A stretch of DNA of 64,000 nucleotides from Pelomonas sp. Root1444 (GCF_001426885.1 NZ_LMFP01000001.1:416213-480212), one strand, 5' to 3'. Shown: positions 42,931 to 51,020, counted from the stretch's first letter. Notes: a model not told the origin generated them from the sequence alone. Translations and numbers: made by a program.

Positions 42931-43085
42931 ATGGACGCGCTGTCGCAAACCTTGGGCGTGGTGCGGCTGGTGGGCGCCATCTTCCTGCAGGGCCGCTTCA
43001 GCCGACCGCCGAGCGCGTGGCCATCTTCCACCGCATCACGCACGGCGAATGCCACGTGATGCTGGACGGTGCCGGGCCCGTGTAG
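42931..43085 (+). pseudogene. AraC-type regulator remnant (cupin N-terminus, deleted and truncated)
   Basis: From ATG 42931 the frame reads MDALSQTLGVVRLVGAIFLQ, the usual start of AraC regulators with a cupin_6-type sensor. A stop follows at 43057. A second frame continues the homology (AERVAIFHRITHGECHVMLD), ending at TAG 43083-43085. The family has about 20 residues between these blocks, so an internal deletion with frameshift is likely. No AraC helix-turn-helix domain follows before uup. It is a dead gene piece. Confidence 0.6.
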
Positions 43086-43115
43086 CTCGCGGCGGCGCCG
43101 GGGGACAATGCCTGA

Positions 43116-44993
43116 ATGGCAGTCCTTTCCCTCTCCAACGCCCACCTCGCTTTCGGCCACGTCGCGCTGCTCGACGGTGCCAATTTCTCGCTCGAAATCG
43201 GCGAACGCGTCGGCCTCATCGGCCGTAACGGCACCGGCAAGTCCTCACTGCTGAAGATCCTCGCCGGGCTCGAAAAGCTCGACGACGGCCTGCTGCAGCA
43301 GCAACAAGGCCTGACCAACGTCTACGTGCCGCAGGAGCCCGAGCTGCGCGGCGACGCGACCATCTTCGACGTCATCAGCGAGGGCGTGGCCGAGCACAAG
43401 GCGCTGCGCGAGCGCTACGAGATCCATGCCGACGACGACGACCTCGCCTGGGTGCAGGAGCGCATCGAGCACATCGGCGCGTGGAACTGGGAGCAGCGTG
43501 TCGAGGAGACGCTGCACCGGCTGGGCCTGGACGGCTCGCGGCTTATCAGCACGCTCTCCGGCGGCCTGAAAAAGCGCGTGGCGCTCGGCCGCGCGCTGGT
43601 GGCCCAGCCCGATGTGCTGCTGCTGGACGAGCCCACCAACCACCTGGACCTGGACGCGATCACCTGGCTGGAAGGCCTGCTGAACGACTTCAAGGGTTCG
43701 CTGCTGCTGATCACGCACGACCGCGCGTTTCTCGACAACGTCGCCAACCGCATCGTCGAGCTGGACCGCGGCCAGCTGCGCGGCTACCCCGGCAACTACG
43801 CCGCCTTCCAGGCCGCCAAGGCCTACGAGCTGGAGAACGAGGCGCTGTTCAACGCGCGCTTCGACAAGCTGCTGGCGCAGGAGGAGGTCTGGATCCGCAA
43901 GGGCGTCGAAGCCCGCCGCACGCGCTCGGTGGCGCGCATCCAGCGCCTCGAAGCCATGCGCCTGGCGCACGCCGCGCGGCGCGACGTGCAAGGCAAGGTC
44001 AGGCTGGACATCGACACCGGCGGCGCCAGCGGCAAGATCGTCGCGGAGCTGGAAGACGTGTCCAAGAGCTACGGCGACCGTGCCATCGTTCGCGGCTTCA
44101 CCAGCACCATCCTGCGCGGCGACAAGGTCGGCCTGATCGGCCCCAACGGCGCCGGCAAGACGACGCTGCTGAAGATGATCCTCGGCGAACTGGCGCCCGA
44201 CAGCGGCACGGTGCGGCTGGGCTCGCGACTGACAGTCGCCTACTTCGACCAGATGCGCGACACGCTCAACCTGGATGCGACGCTGGCCGACACCATCAGC
44301 CCCGGCTCGGAGTGGATCGAGATCGGCAACCAGAAGAAGCACGTCAAGAGCTACCTCGGCGACTTCCTGTTCTCGCCGGCGCGCGCCAACTCGCCAGTGC
44401 GCACGCTCTCCGGCGGCGAACGCAACCGCCTGCTGCTGGCGCGCCTGTTCGCCCGCCCGGCCAACGTGCTGGTGCTGGACGAGCCCACCAACGACCTCGA
44501 CATCGAGACGCTGGAGCTGCTGGAGGAACTGCTGGCCGAGTACGACGGCACGGTCTTCCTCGTGAGCCACGACCGGCGCTTCCTGGACAACGTCGTCACG
44601 TCCACCATCGTCTACGAGGGCGAGGCGCGCTGGCGCGAGTACGAAGGCAGCGTGCAGGACTGGCTGCAGCAGTCCAAGCGCGCCGCGGCGCTGCAGGCGC
44701 AGGCGGCGCCCAAGGCCGCCGCTGCCCCCACGCCGCCGCCCGCGCCCGAGCCGGCGCTGGTCGTCGCGACCAAGCGCAAGCTCAGCTACAAGGAACAGCG
44801 CGAGCTGGACGAGATCCCCAAGCAGATCGCCGCGCTGGAGGCCGAGCAGACGCAACTCAACGCGCTGCTGGCCGGTGCCGAGCTGTACACGCAGGGGGCG
44901 GCCCGCATCGCCGAGGTGACCGACCGCGCCGCGGAGATCGATGCGGAGTTGCTGGCGCTGATGGAGCGCTGGGAAGTGCTCGAAGCGAAATGA
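43116..44993 (+). CDS. uup: ABC-F family ATPase Uup
   Basis: A 625-residue soluble protein with two ABC domains. The first has Walker A GRNGTGKS, signature LSGGLKKRVALGRAL and Walker B VLLLDEPTNHLD. The second has GPNGAGKT, LSGGERNRLLLARL and VLVLDEPTNDLD. There are no membrane segments. The inter-domain linker is rich in charged residues, and an Ala/Pro stretch leads into a C-terminal coiled coil (YKEQRELDEIPKQIAALEAE) as in Uup. Uup affects ribosome function and replication-intermediate handling. GACAAT lies 6 bp before the ATG, with no Shine-Dalgarno sequence. Confidence 0.92.
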   Translation: MAVLSLSNAHLAFGHVALLDGANFSLEIGERVGLIGRNGTGKSSLLKILAGLEKLDDGLLQQQQGLTNVYVPQEPELRGDATIFDVISEGVAEHKALRERYEIHADDDDLAWVQERIEHIGAWNWEQRVEETLHRLGLDGSRLISTLSGGLKKRVALGRALVAQPDVLLLDEPTNHLDLDAITWLEGLLNDFKGSLLLITHDRAFLDNVANRIVELDRGQLRGYPGNYAAFQAAKAYELENEALFNARFDKLLAQEEVWIRKGVEARRTRSVARIQRLEAMRLAHAARRDVQGKVRLDIDTGGASGKIVAELEDVSKSYGDRAIVRGFTSTILRGDKVGLIGPNGAGKTTLLKMILGELAPDSGTVRLGSRLTVAYFDQMRDTLNLDATLADTISPGSEWIEIGNQKKHVKSYLGDFLFSPARANSPVRTLSGGERNRLLLARLFARPANVLVLDEPTNDLDIETLELLEELLAEYDGTVFLVSHDRRFLDNVVTSTIVYEGEARWREYEGSVQDWLQQSKRAAALQAQAAPKAAAAPTPPPAPEPALVVATKRKLSYKEQRELDEIPKQIAALEAEQTQLNALLAGAELYTQGAARIAEVTDRAAEIDAELLALMERWEVLEAK

Positions 44994-45373
44994 ACGCGCT
45001 TCACCACGAATGGCTGGCGCTGCAGGCACAGCACGAGCGCTATGAAGGACTGGCGCTGGTCGTCAAGCTGCTCGCCTTCACGGCGCTCGTCATCGTGCCG
45101 GACAACGGCCTCGTTCTCGCGCTGCTGGCGTTGCTGTGGCTTCAGGAGGCCGTGCTGAAGACCTTCCAGGGCCGTCTGGGCGAGCGCCTGCTCGTCGTCG
45201 AGGCGGCGGTGAAGTCCGGCGGCGAAGGTGCCGTGCCGATGCAACTGCACAGCGACTGGCTGACCCGCCGCCCGCGCGGTGCGGGCCTCGTCACGCAATA
45301 CCTGAAGAGCGCGCTGCGCCCGACGGTGGCGCTGCCCTATCCGGTGCTGATGTTGCTAGCGGTCGTGGCCTAA
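44990..45373 (+). CDS. Small membrane protein of unknown function
   Basis: A 127-residue protein with two closely spaced hydrophobic segments (LALVVKLLAFTALVIV and LVLALLALLWLQEAVL) and a third at the C-terminus (YPVLMLLAVVA). The middle is soluble and basic (FQGRLGERLLVVEAAVK). It overlaps uup as ATGA, so translation is coupled. The family is not recognised. Confidence 0.75.
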   Translation: MNALHHEWLALQAQHERYEGLALVVKLLAFTALVIVPDNGLVLALLALLWLQEAVLKTFQGRLGERLLVVEAAVKSGGEGAVPMQLHSDWLTRRPRGAGLVTQYLKSALRPTVALPYPVLMLLAVVA

Positions 45374-45990
45374 ACCGGCGCCAACCGGCCGAGCGGGATC
45401 AGCCCGCCCTGGCCTTGCAGCTGAACGACCGTCTCTCCGGAGCGGTGCACCACGTACTGGGCCACATGCACGGCGCCGTTGAAGCGCACCTTGTCGCCGG
45501 GCTTGATGACGGGCAGGGCGCCGATGACCGGCGGCGGGCGCGGCGCCGCAGGCCGGGGGGTGTGCATGACGCCGCGCGTTGGGCTGGGCAGGCCCGGCGC
45601 GTTCTTGGCCACGGTCTGCAGCGCCTGCATCATCTGCGCCTTGAGCTGATCGGCCGTGAAGGGCTTTTGCAGCAGGAAATGCGCGCCCAGCGCCCGCGCT
45701 TGCAGCTCATGCTCGGGCGTCACTTCGAAGCTCAGCAGCGACAGGTGCAGGGCCGGCCGCGCGTCACGCAGGCGCTGGTAGAGCTGCAGGCCCGTCAGCG
45801 GCGCCTTCGCAAACCAGTCGGTGATCAGGAAATGGGGCTTGAAGATCAGGCCCTGGGCCAGCGCGGTTTCGGTGTCGGCGCAGCACAGGACGTTGTCCAC
45901 CGCGAAGCCACGGCTTTGCAGCAGCTGCCGCACGAAGGTCTGCACCCCGGCCAGCGGGTCTGCAACGAGGAATTTCAAGGGGTCGCTCAT
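45370..45990 (-). CDS. Receiver-domain protein with novel C-terminal extension
   Basis: A 206-residue protein. A response-regulator receiver fold (about 5-120) has FLVADP (Asp11), the phosphoacceptor Asp58 in LITDWF, Ser87 in LLSFE, and Lys109 in LLQKPF. A Pro-rich linker (HTPRPAAPRPPPV) joins a small basic beta-rich tail (GDKVRFNGAVHVAQYVVHRS). No DNA-binding or enzymatic domain is present, and no histidine kinase is encoded nearby. It lies 105 bp downstream of the collar operon on the same strand but beyond that operon's terminator. It overlaps the convergent membrane-protein gene by 4 bp. Confidence 0.8.
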   Translation of the reverse strand: MSDPLKFLVADPLAGVQTFVRQLLQSRGFAVDNVLCCADTETALAQGLIFKPHFLITDWFAKAPLTGLQLYQRLRDARPALHLSLLSFEVTPEHELQARALGAHFLLQKPFTADQLKAQMMQALQTVAKNAPGLPSPTRGVMHTPRPAAPRPPPVIGALPVIKPGDKVRFNGAVHVAQYVVHRSGETVVQLQGQGGLIPLGRLAPV

Positions 45991-46065
45991 GTCCACATCG
46001 GGTGCCGCAATGGCGGTGTCGCCGGGCGGGCCGGATTTTGCGGGCGGCCATGAGCTGGCCCGGTG

Positions 46066-46083
46066 AAAACTCCCCTGGGGAGT
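46066..46083 (-). terminator. Intrinsic terminator of the tail-collar operon
   Basis: On the minus strand ACTCCCC-AGGGGAGT (46083-46069) forms a tight stem followed by TTTT (46069-46066). It begins 13 bp after the stop of the last operon gene and separates that operon from the receiver-domain gene. Confidence 0.75.
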
Positions 46084-46095
46084 GAGAACTTTTTG

Positions 46096-46458
46096 TCAGG
46101 CTTGCAGGCGGCAGAAGTCCGCCCGCAGGCCCCGTGGCGTGCGCACCAGATAGAGCGACTGGCTGGCCCCGTCGGCGGCCGTCAGGCGGTGCAGCGCGTC
46201 GCCGACGCCGGCCGGCAGTTCGCCGCTGAAAAGCAGGCTGAACTGCTCGCCCGGCTGGCGGCTGGGCAGTGCGCTGGCGGCACGCAGCGTGACCGCATGG
46301 CCGTCGACCTCGAAGCGCTGGCCGACATGGGCCTGCCAGCTGGCCAGGCCCGACCGCGCCTCCAGGCTGGGACGCACGGCGGCCAGTGCGGTGGTGGTGC
46401 CGGCACCGGCCACGATGGCGGCGCTGCCGCCCTTCAGGAACTCGCGCTTGTTGATCAC
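46096..46458 (-). CDS. Exported DUF6916-like protein (Tat-type signal)
   Basis: A 120-residue protein. The N-terminus MINKREFLKGGSAAIVAGAG has a lysine-arginine motif before a hydrophobic stretch, as in twin-arginine signals, though only one arginine is present. The body (WQAHVGQRFEVDGHAVTLRA, GEQFSLLFSGELPAG) follows the pattern of the 95-residue DUF6916 protein of the same operon. The GTG start at 46458 overlaps the GNAT stop as GTGA and has GAGGAG 8 bp upstream; the upstream GTG at 46467 touches that site and is rejected. It is the last gene of the operon. Function unknown. Confidence 0.72.
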   Translation of the reverse strand: MINKREFLKGGSAAIVAGAGTTTALAAVRPSLEARSGLASWQAHVGQRFEVDGHAVTLRAASALPSRQPGEQFSLLFSGELPAGVGDALHRLTAADGASQSLYLVRTPRGLRADFCRLQA

Positions 46459-46934
46459 GACAGGCACTCCTCGGGTTGGGCGGCGGGCTTGAACATGGGC
46501 TGGTAGAGGCCCTGGGGCTCGCCCGCGGTGACGAAGCCGAGCCGCTCGTAAAGCCGCCTGGCAGGGTTGTGGATCTCGACCTGGATGCTCAGGCGTTGCC
46601 CGCCGGCGGCCAGCGCCAGCAGGCAGCGCGTGCCGAGGCCCTGGCCGCGCCAGGCGGGCAGCACGGCGATGTCGAGGATGTGCAGCCGGTCGTCCCGCGG
46701 GTCGGTCCAGAGCCGGCCGGCAACCGCGTCAGCCACAACGATGAGCTGGCAGGCCGAGCGCGGGAAGTGTTGGCGGTAGTGCAACTGCTGGGCGCGGTGC
46801 TGCAGGTGCACGAAGGCCTCGCGCTGCGCTGGCGGCCAGCCGGTCAGCGCCAGCTCGTCGGCGCGCGTGCTGGCATAGATGGCGAGCTGCCAGGCATCGT
46901 CATCGGGCGTGGCGGGGCGCAGGCGGTAGTCCAT
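46455..46934 (-). CDS. GNAT family N-acetyltransferase (collar operon)
   Basis: A 159-residue GNAT protein. The acetyl-CoA-binding motif A region reads IAVLPAWRGQGLGTRCLLAL, and motif B ends with PARRLYERLGFVTAGEPQGL. It lies 11 bp after the third collar gene and is coupled to the exported DUF6916-like gene. A role in modifying one of the operon products is possible but not shown. GNAT genes in collar-gene clusters are a recurring association as I recall. Confidence 0.87.
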   Translation of the reverse strand: MDYRLRPATPDDDAWQLAIYASTRADELALTGWPPAQREAFVHLQHRAQQLHYRQHFPRSACQLIVVADAVAGRLWTDPRDDRLHILDIAVLPAWRGQGLGTRCLLALAAGGQRLSIQVEIHNPARRLYERLGFVTAGEPQGLYQPMFKPAAQPEECLS

Positions 46935-46945
46935 GGCCCGAGTGC

Positions 46946-47467
46946 CTAGCTGCGGGGCGGGAAGATGCCTTGCAGCGCGATGCAGAAGTTCAGCCCTTGA
47001 TACGGTTGCCGGTTCTCGTGGGGGCTACCGCCGCCGGCGCTGCCGATGGCCGAGGCCGCCATCGGTGCCGGGATGCCGGGCGCGCGGTAGACGTTGCCGC
47101 CGCCGCTGGCGGTCGGTGCCATCACATTGCCGGCCGGGCTGGTCGACACGGGCGTGACGCCGGCCCTCAGCGCGTGCGTGTGGCCCGGCATCTGTCCGGG
47201 CAGCAGCGCGACGCTGGCCTGCCCGACGGCCTGGCCAAGGTCGCGCGGGCTGAGGCCCGGGCCGCCGCCGGCGCCCATCGCGAAGCTGCCGCGCAGGTCG
47301 GGCAGCGCAAAGGTGGTCTTGCCGTCGCCGCCGTAGGTCGTGCCGAGCAGCGAGAACAGGGCGGTGTTCTGGCTGATCGGCATCAGCTGGCCATTGCAGC
47401 TGGCCCACCCGCGGGGTGCGAAGTTGTAGGGCATGACGCGGATCTCGGCGACGAAGGGATCGGACAT
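46946..47467 (-). CDS. Phage tail collar domain protein, paralogue 3
   Basis: A 173-residue protein of the tail-collar (microcystin-dependent protein, Mdp-like) family. It has the start MSDPFVAEIRV, FAPRGWASCNGQLMPI, GTTYGGDGKTTFALPDLRG, the HxH pair in PGHTHAL and the end LNFCIALQGIFPPRS. In T4 short tail fibres an HxH pair of this type binds zinc in the trimer. The first third and the end match its two upstream neighbours closely; residues 95-140 differ. GAGGAG precedes the start. Confidence 0.9.
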   Translation of the reverse strand: MSDPFVAEIRVMPYNFAPRGWASCNGQLMPISQNTALFSLLGTTYGGDGKTTFALPDLRGSFAMGAGGGPGLSPRDLGQAVGQASVALLPGQMPGHTHALRAGVTPVSTSPAGNVMAPTASGGGNVYRAPGIPAPMAASAIGSAGGGSPHENRQPYQGLNFCIALQGIFPPRS

Positions 47468-47477
47468 GTCGTGCTCC

Positions 47478-47993
47478 TCAGGCCTGCTGCGGGAAGATGC
47501 CGAACAGCGAAATGATGTAGTTCAGCGCCAGCGTCGGCGCCATGTTCTCGTGCGGCTGGTTGCCCCCCGCGCTTCCGACGGCGCTGGCGGCCATCGCCGT
47601 CGAGCCGGGGCCGGGGTCGTAGCTGGCCACGCTGGTCGCCGCCAGCAGTGCGCCGCCCGGCGCTGTGCCGGTGGCTGCGGCGCCGCTGGCGCGCAGCGTG
47701 TGGGTGTGCGTGGGCAGCTGGGTGGGCGCCAGCGTGATGGTTTCATCGCCGCCGAGCTCGCCGAGCATGCGCGGCGACAGCCCCGGGCCCTGGCCCTGGT
47801 GCACCGGCACGCGGCCACGCAGGTCGGGCAGCGCGAAGGTGCTCTGGCCGTCGCCGCCATAGGTCGTGCCGATCAGCACGAACAGCACCTCGTTCTCTGC
47901 GATGGGCAGCAGCTGGCCCTGGCAGAACATCCAGCCGAGCGGCGCGAAGTTGCCGGCGAACAGGCGGATCTCGCCCACGTAGGGATTCGACAT
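47478..47993 (-). CDS. Phage tail collar domain protein, paralogue 2
   Basis: A 171-residue collar protein. Landmarks are MSNPYVGEIRLFAGNFAP, FCQGQLLPIAENEVLF, GTTYGGDGQSTFALPDLRGR, TQLPTHTHTLRA, PHENMAPTLALN and a C-terminal GIFPQQA. No signal peptide is present, as in its neighbours, so export (if any) would need a non-classical route. GAGGAG precedes the ATG. It lies 10 bp before paralogue 3 and 14 bp after paralogue 1. Confidence 0.9.
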   Translation of the reverse strand: MSNPYVGEIRLFAGNFAPLGWMFCQGQLLPIAENEVLFVLIGTTYGGDGQSTFALPDLRGRVPVHQGQGPGLSPRMLGELGGDETITLAPTQLPTHTHTLRASGAAATGTAPGGALLAATSVASYDPGPGSTAMAASAVGSAGGNQPHENMAPTLALNYIISLFGIFPQQA

Positions 47994-48007
47994 CGGGATC
48001 TCCTCGT

Positions 48008-48517
48008 TCAGTCGCGGCTGGGGAAGATGCCCTGCAGCGCAATGGCCCAGTTCAGTACCGCGAACGGCTGCATGTTCGGGTGCGGCTGCCCGCCGCCGCT
48101 GGCGCCGAGCGCGCTCGCGCCCATCACGGTGTCGTTGCCGGCGGGGCCGTAGCGGTTCATGCCGCCGCGCACCTTGGCGGCGGGCAGCGCGCCGCCCGGC
48201 ACGCTGGCATTGGCGAAGTCATTGGTGCCGCTGAGCGTGTGCGTGTGGGCCGGCAGCTGGCCGGGCTGTAGCGTGACGTTCTCCTGCCCGCCGCGTTGAC
48301 CCAGCGCGATGTCGCTGCCCACGTGCGCCGGGGCGCGGCCGCGCAGGTCGGGCAGGGCGAAGTTCACCCGCCCGTCGCCGCCGTAGGTCGTGCCCAGCAG
48401 CGCGAACAGCGCCTGGTTCTGGTTGATGGGCAGCAACTGGCCGTTGCAGAAGGCCCAGCCTTTGGGCGCGTAGCCGAAGCCGAGCAGCTTCAGCTCGCCG
48501 AGAAAAGGATCGGACAT
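48008..48517 (-). CDS. Phage tail collar domain protein, paralogue 1
   Basis: A 169-residue collar protein and the first of three. Landmarks are MSDPFLGELKLLGFGYAP, FCNGQLLPINQNQALF, GTTYGGDGRVNFALPDLRGR, GQLPAHTHTL, QPHPNMQPFAVLN and GIFPSRD. Its variable middle differs from both others. AGGAGG precedes the start, 9 bp after the DUF6916 gene. No capsid, tail-tube, baseplate, integrase or lysis gene is near, so it is not part of a recognisable prophage. Confidence 0.9.
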   Translation of the reverse strand: MSDPFLGELKLLGFGYAPKGWAFCNGQLLPINQNQALFALLGTTYGGDGRVNFALPDLRGRAPAHVGSDIALGQRGGQENVTLQPGQLPAHTHTLSGTNDFANASVPGGALPAAKVRGGMNRYGPAGNDTVMGASALGASGGGQPHPNMQPFAVLNWAIALQGIFPSRD

Positions 48518-48526
48518 GGGCGCCTC

Positions 48527-48814
48527 CTAGCCGAACACGGCTTCGTAGTGCAGGCCGGCGGCCGAGCGGGCCACCGGCACGAGGAAGAGGTCCAGCGCAT
48601 CCAGCTGCGGATGCTGCAGCCGGTAGATGTGCTGCGGCAGCGCCGGCTCGGGCGGCCCCTCGAAGGTGAGGCTGAAGCCGGGACGGCTGCCCGGCGCGGC
48701 GCGGGCCTCGACGAGCTGCGCTGGCAGCCCCGTCTCATCGTCCAGCCACAGCATGAAGCGGCTGCCGACCAGCGGCTCGAAGCGGGCGAGGGTGAACGGG
48801 CCGGCCTCGCTCAC
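48527..48814 (-). CDS. DUF6916 domain protein
   Basis: A 95-residue protein that fits the DUF6916 pattern: FTLARFEPLVGSRFMLWL, AAPGSRPGFSLTFEGPPEP, LPQHIYRLQHPQLDALDLFL and GLHYEAVFG. No signal or membrane segment is visible. The domain is repeatedly found beside tail-collar proteins, which suggests a joint structure or assembly role. It overlaps the upstream PEP-CTERM gene as ATGA and is followed by the first collar gene after 9 bp. Confidence 0.82.
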   Translation of the reverse strand: MSEAGPFTLARFEPLVGSRFMLWLDDETGLPAQLVEARAAPGSRPGFSLTFEGPPEPALPQHIYRLQHPQLDALDLFLVPVARSAAGLHYEAVFG

Positions 48815-49488
48815 GGCGCGTGGCCCCGCCGCAGCAGCAAGGGCAGCAGGCCGCAGGCCAGCAGCAGCCAGGTGGCGGGTTCAGGCACCGGCGTCGTCAT
48901 CAGGTCGATGCGGAACTCGGCGTAGTCGCCGCTCTGGCCGCCAAGGCGCGGCACGAAGAAGATGCTGCTGAGATCGAAGCTCAGCGTGCCGGGGCTGGTC
49001 AGCTGCACCAGGCTGGCCGGGGCGGCCGGGCTCTGCAGGCCGGTGAAGCCCGAGGTGGCGAAGCCGTCGAAGGCGTAGGCCGTGAAGCCGGTGATGGCCT
49101 GGCCGGTGATGGCCAGCCCGCTGATCTCATACCGGGCCGGGCTGCCGTTGGCGCCGAGATAGCCGGTTGTGGACACGCCGCCGGTGAAGTCGCCCGCGGC
49201 CGCGCGGATGAAGATGGCGTTGCCCGAGAAGAACACCCGCTCGTCGTTCATCATCAAGTCGCTGACATCGCCCGAGCCGCCGAGGTTGGCGGCCCGCACG
49301 CCGCTGGCGAGGTCGGCGAACGCGACCGTCTGCGACAGGTCGATGGGCGTCGTGTCGAACGCCAGGCCGCCGGGTGCGACGAGGCGCACCGTGATGTCTG
49401 CGGCGAAATCGGCCTGGGCCGACAACGAACACAGGGCCAGGCACAGGCCCCCGAACAACTGGCCAAGGCGCAAGCGAATCCTGGACAT
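48811..49488 (-). CDS. PEP-CTERM sorting domain protein
   Basis: A 225-residue exported protein. A signal peptide (1-26, ending LSAQA) leads to a Gly/Ala/Ser/Thr-rich, beta-rich body, and the C-terminus has the full PEP-CTERM signal: VPEPATWLLLACG, a hydrophobic segment and a basic tail (LLLRRGHAP). Such proteins are cut and relocated by exosortase, often with exopolysaccharide. The start at 49488 has GAGGAGA upstream. It is the first gene of the collar operon and overlaps the DUF6916 gene by 4 bp. No exosortase gene is in the window. Confidence 0.88.
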   Translation of the reverse strand: MSRIRLRLGQLFGGLCLALCSLSAQADFAADITVRLVAPGGLAFDTTPIDLSQTVAFADLASGVRAANLGGSGDVSDLMMNDERVFFSGNAIFIRAAAGDFTGGVSTTGYLGANGSPARYEISGLAITGQAITGFTAYAFDGFATSGFTGLQSPAAPASLVQLTSPGTLSFDLSSIFFVPRLGGQSGDYAEFRIDLMTTPVPEPATWLLLACGLLPLLLRRGHAP

Positions 49489-49577
49489 GGCATCTCCTCG
49501 GGCGTTGAGTGAGGCCCAGTAAACGCCTGCCGATCCGTGGGCGCCAGAGGGCGCTCCCTCGAACGAGGGGGAGGAAG

Positions 49578-51020
49578 TTAGGGGGGTGCGGCGCGGCCGC
49601 GGAAGTCGTCCGCGCAGGCGCGCAGCTGGCGCCAGAAGGCCGGGTCCTGCGACGTGGCCATGTTGATGCGCATCAGCGATCCGGGCGCGCGCGTCGCGCT
49701 GAACAGGGCGCCCGGCGCGGTCAGCCAGCCGGCGTCCAGCATCGGTTGTGCCACGCGCTCGGTATCGACGCCCACGTCGAGCCAGCCGAACAGGCCGTCC
49801 GGCGGCGCGGCCCAGGTGAACCCTTGCCTGGCCGCGAGCGACGCGACACGCTGGCGCGCCTGCGCCAGCCGCTCGCGCAGGCGCTGCGCATGGCGGCGCA
49901 GGCGGCCTTGCTCCATGCACAGCGCGACGGCGCGCTCCAGCACCGGCGAGCTGGTCAGGCCGTCCAGCAGCTTGACGTCGGTCAGCGCGCGCAGCCGCTC
50001 GGGTGCGGTGGCCAGGTAGCCGACGCGCCAGGCCGGAGTCAGCACCTTGGAAAAGCCCGACACATAGGTCACGCGGCGCAGGCCGTCCAGCGCCGCCAGC
50101 CGCGGCACATGCTCGGCGGCGAGGAAGCCGTAGCTGTCGTCCTCGACGATGAAGAAGTCGTGCTCGTCCGCCAGCCGCAGCAGGCGATGGGCGTCGGCCA
50201 GGTTCAAGCTGTGGCCGGTCGGGTTGTGCAGCACCGACACCGTGAGGTAGGCGCGCGGCGCGTGCTGCGCGGCAAGCGCCGCGAGCACGTCCAGGTCGGG
50301 CCCGCGGCTGCTGCGCGGCACCGGCAGCAGGCGGATGCCCGCCTGCGTCAGCCGCGCGAACATGATGGCCCAGCCCGGGTCGTCGACGAGCACGGCGTCG
50401 CCGGGCTGCAGCTGGGTGCGGATCAGCAGGTCCAGCGCATGGGTTGCGCCGTGGGTGGTCAGGATCTGCGCGGGGCCGGCGTGGATGCCCAGGTCGGCCA
50501 GGCGCTGCGACAGCGCGTCGCGCAGCCGCTCGTCCCCGCTCGGGTCGCCGTAGCTGACCTGCACGCCCAGCGATTCGGCCTGGTGCAGCCGGCGCATGGC
50601 GGACTGCAGCAGCGCCGGGTCCAGCCAGTCGGCCGGCAGCGTGCCCAGGCCCGGCGAGCGCGCCGCGTCGGCCTCGAACATGCCGCGGATCAGCGCCGTC
50701 GCGTCCACCGGCGCCTGGCGCGGCACCGCCGCGGCCGGGCGGCTGCTGCGCGCCGCGGCCGATGCGGGCCGGCTCTCGCGCACGAAGAAGCCGCGCTGGC
50801 GGCGCGCCTCCAGCAGCCCCGCGGCCTGCAACTGGTCATAGGCGGCGACGACGGTGTGCGGGCTGACGCCATGCTGGCGCGCGCAGTCGCGCACCGAGGG
50901 CAGGCGGGCGCCCGGCAGCAGCAGGCGCTCGCGGATGCGCTGGGCATAGCGCTCGGCGAGCTGGCCGGCCAGCGGCAGGCTGGCGCCGCGCAGCAAGGGG
51001 GCTTGTGTACCGGTGGGCAT
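49578..51020 (-). CDS. MocR family regulator (GntR-type HTH + aminotransferase domain)
   Basis: A 480-residue PLP-dependent regulator. The winged helix (about 10-80) reads LPSVRDCARQHGVSPHTVVA and YDQLQAAGLLEARRQRGFFV. The fold-type I aminotransferase domain follows (about 110-475), with the PLP-binding lysine in SGFSKVLTPAWRVG and VLVDDPGWAI upstream. Divergent from an EamA exporter across 73 bp with repeated CTGTACTG motifs, it probably controls that exporter. The effector would be an amino acid or amine sensed through PLP. Confidence 0.92.
   Translation of the reverse strand: MPTGTQAPLLRGASLPLAGQLAERYAQRIRERLLLPGARLPSVRDCARQHGVSPHTVVAAYDQLQAAGLLEARRQRGFFVRESRPASAAARSSRPAAAVPRQAPVDATALIRGMFEADAARSPGLGTLPADWLDPALLQSAMRRLHQAESLGVQVSYGDPSGDERLRDALSQRLADLGIHAGPAQILTTHGATHALDLLIRTQLQPGDAVLVDDPGWAIMFARLTQAGIRLLPVPRSSRGPDLDVLAALAAQHAPRAYLTVSVLHNPTGHSLNLADAHRLLRLADEHDFFIVEDDSYGFLAAEHVPRLAALDGLRRVTYVSGFSKVLTPAWRVGYLATAPERLRALTDVKLLDGLTSSPVLERAVALCMEQGRLRRHAQRLRERLAQARQRVASLAARQGFTWAAPPDGLFGWLDVGVDTERVAQPMLDAGWLTAPGALFSATRAPGSLMRINMATSQDPAFWRQLRACADDFRGRAAPP

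Noticed and set aside
46946-48517. Tail-collar genes as evidence of a prophage
   Set aside because: No integrase, capsid, terminase, tail tube, baseplate or lysis genes are nearby, and the neighbours form a tight non-phage operon.
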